A stretch of DNA of 10,884 nucleotides. Source: Acidobacteriota bacterium (GTDB lineage: Bacteria > Acidobacteriota > Terriglobia > UBA7540). This document shows, one piece after another, positions 1 to 8,848 of the stretch. Location: positions 1 to 10,884 of the forward strand of contig PLWR01000709.1 in the NCBI GenBank assembly GCA_003165615.1, read 5' to 3'. Below the pieces are notes generated by a model. That model worked only from the letters and a program-made list of their open reading frames with translations. It made no database searches and was not told the DNA's origin. Position 1 is the stretch's first letter; each line of letters opens with the position of its first letter. Made by a program: the position numbers and the translations under genes.

Positions 1-72
1 CTATCTCCGACAGGCTCCTAGGAATTCTCTTCGTCGGAGTCCTTTTCGCATAGGTTTCTATCTCCATTATGT

Positions 73-1107
73 CTATGCGCGCTGCGTGCAAACGGGGTAG
101 GGAGGAGCAGTTGAGTCGCGGATGCGCAGTTCATTGGGGAGGACTATTAACTGTTCCTCTACCATTCCTGCTGGATCCTTATCGTGCTCGATCTTGCGGA
201 GGAGTATTTCGGTGGCTCTCCTTCCCATTTCATACGTGGGTTGCGAGATTGCGGTCAGGTGTGGGATGAAACTCGATGTCCAATCGAAATCGTCGAAGCC
301 CAGAACACTCACACGCTCCGGACACGGAATTTGCAGCTCACCAAGCGCCCGCATCAAGCCTAGCGTCATCTTGTTGTTGCAGGAGAAGACGGCGGTAGGG
401 GGCGACTCAAGCCGCATGAGCTCCAGTCCTTTTTCGTATCCGCTCTCTAATTTGAAATTGCCGCGCTTCAGGTATTCGTCAGGGAGTGGGAGACCGGCTT
501 CCAGTAACTCCTGGCGGAATCCCTCCAGTCGCTCTGCCCCGTTCGACATGTCGAGGCGGCCGACGATGATCGCAATTCGCGTATGTCCAAGATTGATCAG
601 ATGACGGGCGGCGTCGCGTGAAGCCCCGACATTGTCGGTTACCACCCCGGCACCTGAATAGCCAGGGGGAACACGGTCGAAAAAAACCAGAGGGAAACGT
701 CTGCGCAGAAGGCGTTCTTCCGCCGCCAGTGCGCCGGCAGGTGAAAGTATCACTCCGTCCACGCGGCGCGCGTATAGCGTACTCAGATACTGACTTTCCA
801 ACTCTGGATCTTCATTGGAATTACAGAAGATCACCGAATACCCGCCCTTTCGTGCTTCGTCCTCCACACCCCTCATCACATCGGTGAAAAATGGGTTCGT
901 GACGTCAGGGATGACCATCCCGAGTGTGAATGTCTTGCGGACCTTCAGGCTACGTGCCACTTGGTCAGGATGGTAATCAAGCGCCTCCATGGCATTGAGT
1001 ACGCGTCGCTTGAATTCTTCGCCTACCGTCTTTTTTCCGTTAATTACACCAGATACTGTTGCCGTGGAAACATTCGCCAGTCTTGCGATATCGCGGATGG
1101 TATACAA
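73..1107 (-). CDS. LacI-family transcriptional regulator
   Basis: A 344-residue LacI/GalR-family repressor. The N-terminal helix-turn-helix is at residues 2-25 (YTIRDIARLANVSTATVSGV), followed by the hinge region with YHPDQVARSLK, and then a periplasmic-binding-protein-like sensor domain beginning at about residue 60 (LGMVIPDVTNPFF), with a typical 'SVLGFDDFDW' segment near the C-terminus. The length is normal for the family. The start codon is TTG (1107-1105), supported by a GGAGGG Shine-Dalgarno at 1119-1114 with a 6-base spacer. It is divergent from the L-fucose isomerase/permease operon, so by inference it is the local sugar-responsive repressor, probably sensing fucose or a related pentose or deoxyhexose. 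The effector cannot be read from the sequence. LacI-type fucose regulators are known in other phyla, which makes the assignment plausible but not specific. Confidence 0.95.
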   Translation of the reverse strand: MYTIRDIARLANVSTATVSGVINGKKTVGEEFKRRVLNAMEALDYHPDQVARSLKVRKTFTLGMVIPDVTNPFFTDVMRGVEDEARKGGYSVIFCNSNEDPELESQYLSTLYARRVDGVILSPAGALAAEERLLRRRFPLVFFDRVPPGYSGAGVVTDNVGASRDAARHLINLGHTRIAIIVGRLDMSNGAERLEGFRQELLEAGLPLPDEYLKRGNFKLESGYEKGLELMRLESPPTAVFSCNNKMTLGLMRALGELQIPCPERVSVLGFDDFDWTSSFIPHLTAISQPTYEMGRRATEILLRKIEHDKDPAGMVEEQLIVLPNELRIRDSTAPPYPVCTQRA

Positions 1108-1153
1108 TTTTGGCCCTCCACTGATCCTGATAGTTTACGCTAACCAACTGTGG

Positions 1154-1182
1154 ATCATACTAAATTTCCTCTGTTCATTCAA
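1154..1182 (-). promoter_or_regulatory. Candidate sigma-70 promoter of the LacI-type regulator
   Basis: On the minus strand a TTGAAT -35 box (1182-1177) and a TATGAT -10 box (1159-1154) are separated by exactly 17 bases. Transcription would start near 1147, leaving a leader of about 40 bases that contains the GGAGGG ribosome-binding site and the TTG start. One copy of the 18-base repeat (1186-1203) lies just upstream of the -35 box, a position compatible with autoregulation. The boxes are read by eye; start-site mapping is lacking. Confidence 0.55.
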
Positions 1183-1185
1183 ACG

Positions 1186-1203
1186 AAACGATTAACCATA
1201 TTA
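1186..1203 (+). repeat. Repeat copy A: AAACGATTAACCATATTA
   Basis: This 18-base sequence recurs at 1668-1684 with only one base missing (AAACGATTACCATATTA). The flanking bases differ, so the match is confined to this unit. Copy A lies beside the -35 box of the candidate regulator promoter. A shorter related core (AACGATTA) occurs again around 1320-1327. It may be an operator half of the LacI-type repressor or a direct repeat bordering inserted or decayed DNA. The sequence alone does not decide. Confidence 0.5.
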
Positions 1204-1378
1204 CGATCCAGGGAGTCTGAATACGCCTTTCGAACGGAAATTTCAATGATTATTGTCAGACCTACCTTTCTCTGGGGCGTGAATCTCCATCGCCTTGGCC
1301 GGACTTCTCTGGTCGTAATAACGATTAGTATCAACACAGTTAAACTCCAGGATAGAACGGGCATTGCCTGGGATAGCA

Positions 1379-1597
1379 GTTACCAAGCGTGTTTTCTATG
1401 CGCCTCTGCCCTGCCAAGACACCTCCCGCAGTAGCGAGCGCGGGCTCTGCATCAGCTGCAGACCCAAAGTTAGGCCGTCCAAACATCCTGCCATGTCAGT
1501 TCCGGTATTTCCCACTAGGTGATGTGTTATTGAACGATTTGAGATACGGCAGGAACAGCATTCCAGGGCCGAATCTGGATTCTGTCAATGCCTCATG
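1379..1597 (-). pseudogene. Possible decayed C-terminus of an Oar-like TonB-dependent receptor
   Basis: Read on the minus strand from 1597, one frame gives in order a GPG motif, LPYLKSFNNT, an internal stop (TGA at 1498-1496), FGRPNFGS, and then LAGQRRIE. This order and approximate spacing match the end of Acidobacteriota CarboxypepD_reg/Oar-type TonB-dependent receptors, where 'GPG..N.D.SLFK.F' is followed about 30 residues later by 'FN.PNFG' and a final 'R.IQ(E).GLKF.F'. The in-frame stop, the missing terminal aromatic and the absence of an upstream barrel indicate decay. Such receptors often accompany sugar-catabolic genes, so a lost outer-membrane transporter of this locus is plausible. 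The match is from memory of the family pattern and remains tentative. Confidence 0.3.
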
Positions 1598-1667
1598 GCG
1601 TGGTGCACGATGGGGGTGCCAGAAACGCCCTGTTCCGGGTATCTACTGGGACTTTCTATACTGTATT

Positions 1668-1684
1668 AAACGATTACCATATTA
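1668..1684 (+). repeat. Repeat copy B: AAACGATTACCATATTA
   Basis: Second copy of the repeat at 1186-1203, in direct orientation, one base shorter, and about 480 bases away on the fucI side. It is followed by an AT-rich segment. If both copies bind the divergent LacI-type repressor, DNA looping across the region would be possible. If not, the two copies may mark the edges of the decayed segment between them. Confidence 0.5.
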
Positions 1685-1841
1685 ATTTAAACGCACTCCT
1701 AGGGAGGAGGAAGTTTACGCCGGATAGTTTAGGAAATATCTCTATAACTATAACAATAAAGTGACTTAATATAATATCTGTCGGAAATCGTCCAGCACTC
1801 CAAATCGGGTGACTTTAAGTCGTGAATCGTATATTTAGTTC

Positions 1842-1870
1842 TTGCAATACCTGGGTCATGGAGTTACACT
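1842..1870 (+). promoter_or_regulatory. Candidate sigma-70 promoter of the fuc operon
   Basis: TTGCAA (1842-1847) and TACACT (1865-1870) are spaced by 17 bases, each matching the -35/-10 consensus at 4 of 6 positions. The predicted start near 1877 gives a leader of about 200 bases before fucI, containing the LacI-like palindrome at 1937-1944. An alternative -10 box (TATAAT at 1770-1775) is better by itself but has no good -35 partner. Confidence 0.35.
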
Positions 1871-1936
1871 CCTGCGGGTTTGGAGGGGAGACGAAGGCAT
1901 GCTGCGACCGGTTCTGGCTAAGACTGCAGACCTGTT

Positions 1937-1944
1937 AAACGTTT
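1937..1944 (+). promoter_or_regulatory. LacI-type operator-like palindrome AAACGTTT
   Basis: A perfect 8-base palindrome centred on CG, within GTTAAACGTTTCC. LacI/GalR repressors typically bind palindromes with a central CG step. It lies about 140 bases upstream of fucI and downstream of the candidate promoter, where a bound repressor could block elongation. A short palindrome of this kind can occur by chance. Confidence 0.4.
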
Positions 1945-1960
1945 CCACTGGTCTTCTGAA

Positions 1961-1983
1961 AGCCCCCGAGCATCAAGGGGGTT
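1961..1983 (+). other. GC-rich hairpin in the fucI leader
   Basis: CCCCC (1963-1967) and GGGGG (1977-1981) can pair around a 9-base loop, with one wobble and one A-T pair extending the base of the stem. No T-run follows, so this is not a standard terminator. It could be a leader mRNA structure or have no role. Confidence 0.3.
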
Positions 1984-2080
1984 GTCAGTTCTCCGTCCAC
2001 TGGGTCACGGCCGAGGCCTGGGTGAAGGACCAGGCTCGCGGCGATTTGGCTTGCATCACCCACAAAGGAGGCCAACAAAG

Positions 2081-3901
<1,821 letters not shown>

Positions 3902-3979
3902 GGCGTGGTCAGCCTGGCCGAAGGACGGGGCTGGTTTGCGGAGAGCGGGAAAGATGGTTGGATCACGGGAGATTTCTGG

Positions 3980-5308
3980 ATGCCCACTTTGAAGCAAGAT
4001 TCACAGCTAAACGAGCAGCCCCGTTTGTTTGCGGCCGGGAATACCCTGCCCTTTGCTCTCGTCACCGCACTGTTCCTGTTCTGGGGTGTCCCCAGCAACA
4101 TGAATGACATTCTAATCAAGCAATTCATGAAATCTTTTGAGATAACTCGGTTTAAGGCGGGGTTGATTCAGTCCGCCTTCTACATGGGATACTTTCTGCT
4201 TGCGGTCCCCTCTGCTCTGGTGATGCGGAAATATGGATATAAAGCAGGCCTGGTGATTGGGTTGTTACTCTATAGCGCGGGTACATTCCTCTTCTGGCCC
4301 GCCGCTTATGCTCAGAAGTATGGATTTTTCCTGTTCGCCTTGTTCGTAATCGCCAGCGGTGCGGCCTTCCTTGAGACCGGAGCAAACTCTTTCATCGCTT
4401 TGTTGGGCGATTCGAGGACGTCCGAGCGCCGGCTCAACTTCTCTCAAGCTTTTAACCCCTTGGGTGCGGTGACGGGCGTATTTGTCGGAACCGTTTTCAT
4501 TTTTTCGGGGGTTGAATTGAAGGGACAGCAGATTGCTGCCCTGAAATCAGCGGGCACTTACGATGCGTACCTGCGGACCGAGACGTTGAGAGTTGTTACT
4601 CCCTACCTTGTTTTGGGCACAGTGATCCTCATCTGGGCCCTATTGATTCTCAAGACCAGGTTTCCGAAGGTTGCCGAAGAGTCGGAGCCTGACGACGCGC
4701 AGAGGCATGGCAAGCCCGCTGATCTGATCCGTTATCCTCATTTCGTCCAGGGAGTCGTCGCCCAGTTTCTTTATGTGGGGGCGCAAGTCGGCACCTGGAG
4801 CTATTACATTCAGTACATCCAGGACTACACCCATCAGCCAGAAAAAATCGCTGGATATTTCCTCACCGGTACACTCGTGGCTTTTGGCGTCGGCAGGTTC
4901 ACGGCCACCTATCTGATGAAATTCTTCGAGCCGGCCCGCCTTATGGGAGTTTACGGAGTCATCAACCTGGTCCTAGTTGGCATTGGTGTTCTGCGGCCCG
5001 GGTGGGGCGGTGTGGGAGCTCTCTTCTTGACGAGCTTCTTCATGTCGCTTATGTTCCCGACCATCTTCGCCCTGGGAATCAAGGAGCTCGGACCCAACAC
5101 CAAATTGGGTGGCTCCATCATCATCATGTCAATCATCGGAGGGGCGGTTGCCACGCCGGTAATGGGACTGCTTTTCCAGTTCACTCATAGCATGGCGGTG
5201 GCGATGACGGTGCCCTTGGTCTGCTACGCTTTCATTACCTACTATGCCTTCCACGGTTCGAAAGTGAATATTCCCGAGAGCCTATCCGTCGGCATCTTGC
5301 GGGCATAA
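3980..5308 (+). CDS. fucP: L-fucose:H+ symporter permease (MFS)
   Basis: A 442-residue inner-membrane major facilitator of the FucP family (E. coli FucP has 438 residues), importing L-fucose with protons. About twelve hydrophobic segments are visible. Family hallmarks include D43 (NMNDIL) and E132 (AFLETGANSF), corresponding to the E. coli transport/protonation residues D46 and E135, plus LIQSAFYMGY, QFLYVGAQVGTWSY and PTIFALGIKELG. The ATG at 3980 is preferred over an in-frame GTG at 3905: it has GGAG at 3968-3971 with a suitable spacer and gives the normal family length. The longer form would add 25 non-conserved residues. It lies 78 bases after fucI and 37 bases before the DUF4380 gene, consistent with one transcript. 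Transport of a related sugar instead of fucose cannot be excluded. Confidence 0.94.
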   Translation: MPTLKQDSQLNEQPRLFAAGNTLPFALVTALFLFWGVPSNMNDILIKQFMKSFEITRFKAGLIQSAFYMGYFLLAVPSALVMRKYGYKAGLVIGLLLYSAGTFLFWPAAYAQKYGFFLFALFVIASGAAFLETGANSFIALLGDSRTSERRLNFSQAFNPLGAVTGVFVGTVFIFSGVELKGQQIAALKSAGTYDAYLRTETLRVVTPYLVLGTVILIWALLILKTRFPKVAEESEPDDAQRHGKPADLIRYPHFVQGVVAQFLYVGAQVGTWSYYIQYIQDYTHQPEKIAGYFLTGTLVAFGVGRFTATYLMKFFEPARLMGVYGVINLVLVGIGVLRPGWGGVGALFLTSFFMSLMFPTIFALGIKELGPNTKLGGSIIIMSIIGGAVATPVMGLLFQFTHSMAVAMTVPLVCYAFITYYAFHGSKVNIPESLSVGILRA

Positions 5309-5345
5309 GCTGAGCTCTATCATGCCGGCGGATGAAGGGGAGACC

Positions 5346-6818
5346 ATGAAGCGACAGCGATTTCATTTCCGGACGACCGCCATCTTCAGCGCGCTGATCT
5401 TGGTGCTTTACCTATTGTTCCAGGGAAACCTTCATTTCGGTACCTCACCGAAGATCCCAATCAAATTCAATTTAACGAGGTGTCCTATGGCGGCTGCTGA
5501 CACAACTTATGCGGCCCGAATTGGATCGTATGCGGCCAAGATTGAACAGACGAACTATAACGGCTGGAGCGTGTACCGCTTGACGAATGGGATTGTGAGC
5601 TTGTTGATTGCGCCCCAACTGGGAGGGCGAGCCATTCAGATGCAACTGGGAACTTATGAGTACTTCTTTGTGAATAAGGAGCTGGCCGGAAAGATCCTCC
5701 CCCCTGAGCAGAATAACCTCAAATCGGGGTGGGCCAACTATGGTGGCGACAAGGTCTGGCCCGGTCCCGAGGGATGGGCCAACGACGGCGAATGGCCCAG
5801 CATTCCTTATTACGTTCTTGATGGCAGCCCGTTCAAGCTGGAGGTTGTGTCGGAGACCCCCCACGAGGTAGCGGTTAGAGTTACCAGTCCTGAAGATCCG
5901 CGCACCGGGGTGCAGTTTATCCGCACTTACCATGTATACGCCGACACAACGCGAATCAAGGTTGATCAAACCATGCGGAATATCAGCCGCCGACAGATTC
6001 GCTGGGGGGTTTGGCACCTTGTTCAAAACGATGCCGCAGATGCAGAGGACCCGCTAAAGCCCAATCCTGAACTTTACATGTACGCGCCGCTGAATCCCCA
6101 CAGCCGTTACCCCAGCGGCTACTATATGCCGTACGGAGACGCGAGGCACCCGAGCTATCAGCGGGTCGAGGAGGGGAAGATCCTGCGGATTCATTACCTC
6201 TACCGTGTTGGAAAAGTGGCGGCGGATTCAAGCGCGGGGTGGTACGCCGTGGTCAATGGGGAGAAGAACATCGCGTTCGTCGAGAACTTCACGTACTTTC
6301 CCGATCTCGACTATCCTGACGGCGCCTCCATCGAATCCTGGAACGACGGCCCGGGCGTCATCTCCCGGGGACCTTGGGACCAGACCCTCGCGGATGATCC
6401 CAAGAAGACTCCGTACTTTCTTGAATCCGAAGCCATGAGTCCCTACGTCGTGCTTGATCCTGACCAGGAGTACTCCTTCCCGATTTACTGGTCGCCGACT
6501 CGTATCACGAATCCCATCCACGATGCCGTTTGGGCCGGGGTTATCAGTGAGCCTCTTTCGGCAGAAGAGGACAACGGGCGGGTTCGCCTGCGGGGTGTAT
6601 TTGGTGTCTTCACTCCGGGGACCCTCGACGCGGCCTTTTACAGCGCCATGGGCGAGGAGTTGGGCCACGCGGAACTTCAGCCAGTGGACCCCCGAGAAGT
6701 TGTCCAGTTAGACAAAACTCTCGCGCTCCCGGCAGGGTCATACCGAGTTAGCATTTGCGTGCGCGACGGAGAGGGTGAGAATCGCGGATATCTGGGAAAC
6801 GTAATACTGGGACATTAG
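5346..6818 (+). CDS. DUF4380 family protein, membrane-anchored or exported
   Basis: A 490-residue protein whose body matches the DUF4380 pattern: an N-terminal beta-rich start (YRLTNGIVSLLIAPQLGGR, about 77-95), EYFFVNKEL (105-113) and GGDKVWPGPEGW (133-144). The overall layout resembles the galactose-mutarotase-like beta-sandwich that several sugar-acting families share. The exact reaction is unknown. Residues 1-10 are basic and about 11-26 hydrophobic (TAIFSALILVLYLLFQ), suggesting a signal anchor or signal peptide. ATG 5346 follows AAGGGGAG at a good spacing. A second in-frame ATG at 5487 (residue 48, MAAADTTY) also has GAGGTG upstream, so a shorter cytoplasmic product could be made. It sits 37 bases after fucP, so a role in fucose or fucoside handling, for example anomer conversion or glycan processing, is inferred from context only. 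Confidence 0.8.
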   Translation: MKRQRFHFRTTAIFSALILVLYLLFQGNLHFGTSPKIPIKFNLTRCPMAAADTTYAARIGSYAAKIEQTNYNGWSVYRLTNGIVSLLIAPQLGGRAIQMQLGTYEYFFVNKELAGKILPPEQNNLKSGWANYGGDKVWPGPEGWANDGEWPSIPYYVLDGSPFKLEVVSETPHEVAVRVTSPEDPRTGVQFIRTYHVYADTTRIKVDQTMRNISRRQIRWGVWHLVQNDAADAEDPLKPNPELYMYAPLNPHSRYPSGYYMPYGDARHPSYQRVEEGKILRIHYLYRVGKVAADSSAGWYAVVNGEKNIAFVENFTYFPDLDYPDGASIESWNDGPGVISRGPWDQTLADDPKKTPYFLESEAMSPYVVLDPDQEYSFPIYWSPTRITNPIHDAVWAGVISEPLSAEEDNGRVRLRGVFGVFTPGTLDAAFYSAMGEELGHAELQPVDPREVVQLDKTLALPAGSYRVSICVRDGEGENRGYLGNVILGH

Positions 6819-6993
6819 CGGCGCCAGAAGCCGGAGGTGGGGTTCGTGAATACAGGCCCTCGGCTTGGTTGTTAGAGGAGCCGCAAGGGCACCAGGACCA
6901 ACGGTTTTGGGACCACTTGGCAGCGGCCCTGGATTCCCCGCGAAGGGCTGTTTACTATTACAACCTGATTTTCAAAGTGGAGGTAAGATTGCC

Positions 6994-7734
6994 ATGAGGA
7001 GATTTAACTGGTTACCAAGCATGGTGATTCTGTGCGTCTTGCTAGGCCCAAACGCCTTGGCACAAACATCCTCGTACAACGGGCTGGGGTTGGGTATGGG
7101 AAACCTGTCGCGGTTGTCTCACGCCAAGACTCGCTCGATCAGCCCCGAGAACATCACGGGTGAAAAGGGCAAGGGTGGGATGGCGACGGAAGGGACTGGG
7201 GCTGCGGCAGCTCGCGACTTGGGACAAACCTGGAAGGTCTCTCCATCTGTGAAGATTGGGCCGAAGACGGTTTTTACGCTTGCTGATATCAATGGTCCAG
7301 GAGCAATTCAGCATATCTGGATGACTCCTACCGGGAATTTCAGGTTTTCAATCTTGCGCGCTTACTGGGACGGTGAAACCGAGCCCTCGGTCGAAGTGCC
7401 GGTCGGGGATTTCTTTGCCTGCGGCTGGGGGAAGTTTGCACAAGTATCATCGCTGGCGGTGTGCGTGAACCCCGGTAGCGGGCTTAACTCCTATTGGGAA
7501 ATGCCGTTCCGGAAGTCTTGCCGGTTGACCATGGAGAATCTCGATGACAAACCTATGACCCTCTACTACCAGATTGACTATGCCCTCACCGAAGTTCCTG
7601 CTGATGCAGCTTACTTCCACGCGCAGTTTCGGCGTTCAAACCCGCTGCCCCTCAAGACGGACCACGTCATTCTGGATGGAGTCAAAGGTTTCCAAGGCAT
7701 GGGTAAACTTTGGCGTTCGAAGCTCCCCATCTGA
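6994..7734 (+). CDS. 3'-truncated DUF2961 (GH172-type) secreted protein
   Basis: The open frame encodes 246 residues. Residues 1-23 are a signal peptide (MRRFNWLPSMVILCVLLGPNALA, cleavage before QTSS). The rest matches the N-terminal half of DUF2961: LADINGPGAIQHIWMT (96-111), RAYWDGETEPSVEVPVGDFF (122-141), NSYWEMPFRKS (165-175), YYQIDYALTEVP (191-202) and YFHAQFRR (207-214). DUF2961 corresponds to glycoside hydrolase family GH172. Full proteins usually have roughly 370-420 residues; here homology ends at HVILDGVKG (about 7689) and 14 unrelated residues follow. The missing part carries the GEGD and GTEDYF motifs and, by family knowledge, the catalytic glutamates, so activity is unlikely. The start is ATG 6994 with GTGGAGG upstream. 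It lies 175 bases after the DUF4380 gene and may be its own unit. Confidence 0.8.
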   Translation: MRRFNWLPSMVILCVLLGPNALAQTSSYNGLGLGMGNLSRLSHAKTRSISPENITGEKGKGGMATEGTGAAAARDLGQTWKVSPSVKIGPKTVFTLADINGPGAIQHIWMTPTGNFRFSILRAYWDGETEPSVEVPVGDFFACGWGKFAQVSSLAVCVNPGSGLNSYWEMPFRKSCRLTMENLDDKPMTLYYQIDYALTEVPADAAYFHAQFRRSNPLPLKTDHVILDGVKGFQGMGKLWRSKLPI

Positions 7735-8848
7735 GGACCGATCCCGCCACCTGGCCAAGCTCATCGAGAATCTCGAAGCATCCATTCCGGCCGAAGACGC
7801 TAGGCACGGGGATTGGTTCCACTTCGCCCGTGGATGGGCGGAGATCGTTTTTTTGTCGAACGAGCAGGACACAATCTTTTCCGAAACGATAAGCGATAGC
7901 ATCAAGAGTCTGCAAGCCCAGGTTGATGCCGGGTTCACCGCGTGGCTCTTAAAACGATATGCCGGACTCGTCAACCTCCCGCCCGTGCCTCCTGTCATGC
8001 TCCACCACCTTCCGCGGTTTCTAGCTCGCCAGTTGAGGGAGGACCGCAGTGCCAAGATCGCTCTGCTCGTGGTGGACGGCCTTTCGCTTGACCAATGGCT
8101 TGTCGTCCGTGAAGTGCTGGCCTTGCGTCAGCCCGGCTTCCGATTCCGGGAGCAAGTGGTGTTTGGCTGGATTCCTTCGATCACGTCAGTTTCGCGCCAG
8201 GCAGCCTTTGCAGGCAAACCTCCCATCTTCTTCCCCGACAGCATCCACACCACTGACAAGGAGCCGATGCTGTGGACGCAGTTCTGGGGAGACCAGGGAC
8301 TCGCGCCAAACGAGGTCGTGTATGCAAAGGGATTAGGTGACGGCAATCTGGAGAACATAGCGGAAGCGCTATCCCACCCCAAAGCAAGAGTCGCCGGGCT
8401 GGTCGTCGACAAGGTCGACAAAATCATGCACGGGATGGAGCTGGGCATGGCGGGCATGCACAACCAGGTGCGCCAGTGGGCTCAGCTACCCTATATAAAC
8501 GCGCTGCTCAATCTGGTCCTGGACCGGGGATTCCATCTCTTCCTGACCTCTGACCACGGCAATATCGAAGCAGAAGGTATTGGCCGGCCTACCGAGGGGG
8601 CCGTCGCAGACCTGCGCGGTGAACGCGTTCGCATCTACCCCGACGCTGTCCTTCGCCGTAGGGTGAAAGAGCGTTTTCCCGCAGCGCTGGAATGGGAGCC
8701 CATGGGCCTCCCGGATACTTATTTGGCCCTCCTTGCTCCCGGCAGGTATGCGTTCGTCCAGAAAGGAGAACATATCGTGAGCCATGGTGGAGCTTCCGTA
8801 GAGGAACTCATCGTCCCCCTGATCCAGATCGAAAGGCAGAGCAGATGA
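7676..8848 (+). CDS. pglZ: 5'-truncated PglZ-domain phosphatase, BREX type 3-like
   Basis: The C-terminal part of a PglZ protein, an alkaline-phosphatase-superfamily component of BREX phage-defence systems. PglZ-like sequence begins around 7703-7724 and stays open to the TGA. Motifs include VVDGLSLDQW (D at 8075), TSVSRQAAFAGK, VVDKVDKIMHGMELG (8405-8449), TSDHGN (D/H at 8552-8557) and IVSHGG (H at 8783), so the metal-binding core appears complete. Only about 375-380 residues of PglZ remain, whereas family members are usually well over 600. The frame has no native start: nearest in-frame ATGs (7574, 7604, 7676) lie in DUF2961 sequence read out of frame and lack a ribosome-binding site. The next internal ATG is at 7997. 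It overlaps the next gene by ATGA, indicating an original operon. Whether a product is made is unknown. Confidence 0.8.
   Translation: MESKVSKAWVNFGVRSSPSEDRSRHLAKLIENLEASIPAEDARHGDWFHFARGWAEIVFLSNEQDTIFSETISDSIKSLQAQVDAGFTAWLLKRYAGLVNLPPVPPVMLHHLPRFLARQLREDRSAKIALLVVDGLSLDQWLVVREVLALRQPGFRFREQVVFGWIPSITSVSRQAAFAGKPPIFFPDSIHTTDKEPMLWTQFWGDQGLAPNEVVYAKGLGDGNLENIAEALSHPKARVAGLVVDKVDKIMHGMELGMAGMHNQVRQWAQLPYINALLNLVLDRGFHLFLTSDHGNIEAEGIGRPTEGAVADLRGERVRIYPDAVLRRRVKERFPAALEWEPMGLPDTYLALLAPGRYAFVQKGEHIVSHGGASVEELIVPLIQIERQSR
7690..7705. other. Rearrangement junction: DUF2961 gene to PglZ gene
   Basis: Left of this interval the sequence encodes DUF2961 in one frame; right of it the sequence encodes PglZ in another frame. 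Neither the end of DUF2961 nor the start of PglZ is present. A deletion, an insertion breakpoint or an assembly join would all give this picture. No insertion sequence or obvious repeat is visible at the join. Confidence 0.65.

Larger units (their letters stand above)
1108..2080. other. 973-base divergent regulatory/decayed intergenic region
   Basis: No credible intact gene lies between the lacI-type regulator and fucI. The open frames here are short and have no recognisable family content. The stretch holds promoter-like elements for both directions, a pair of 17-18 base repeats, a LacI-type 8-base palindrome in the fucI leader, a GC-rich hairpin before fucI, and on the minus strand a segment that reads like the decayed C-terminus of a TonB-dependent receptor. 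The part from about 1660 to 1840 is visibly AT-rich compared with the flanking genes. Confidence 0.6.

Noticed and set aside
5..39. CTCCGAC (5-11) and GTCGGAG (33-39) stem beyond the end of the LacI-type gene
   Set aside because: The 21-base loop is long and no T-run follows on the minus strand, so a terminator call is not justified.
6923..6953. GCCCT/AGGGC stem followed by TTT between the DUF4380 and DUF2961 genes
   Set aside because: The stem is short with a 14-base loop and only three T residues, too weak to call a terminator.
7574..7702. N-terminal 43 residues of the longest PglZ frame
   Set aside because: This part is DUF2961 coding sequence read in the wrong frame. It is not PglZ sequence.
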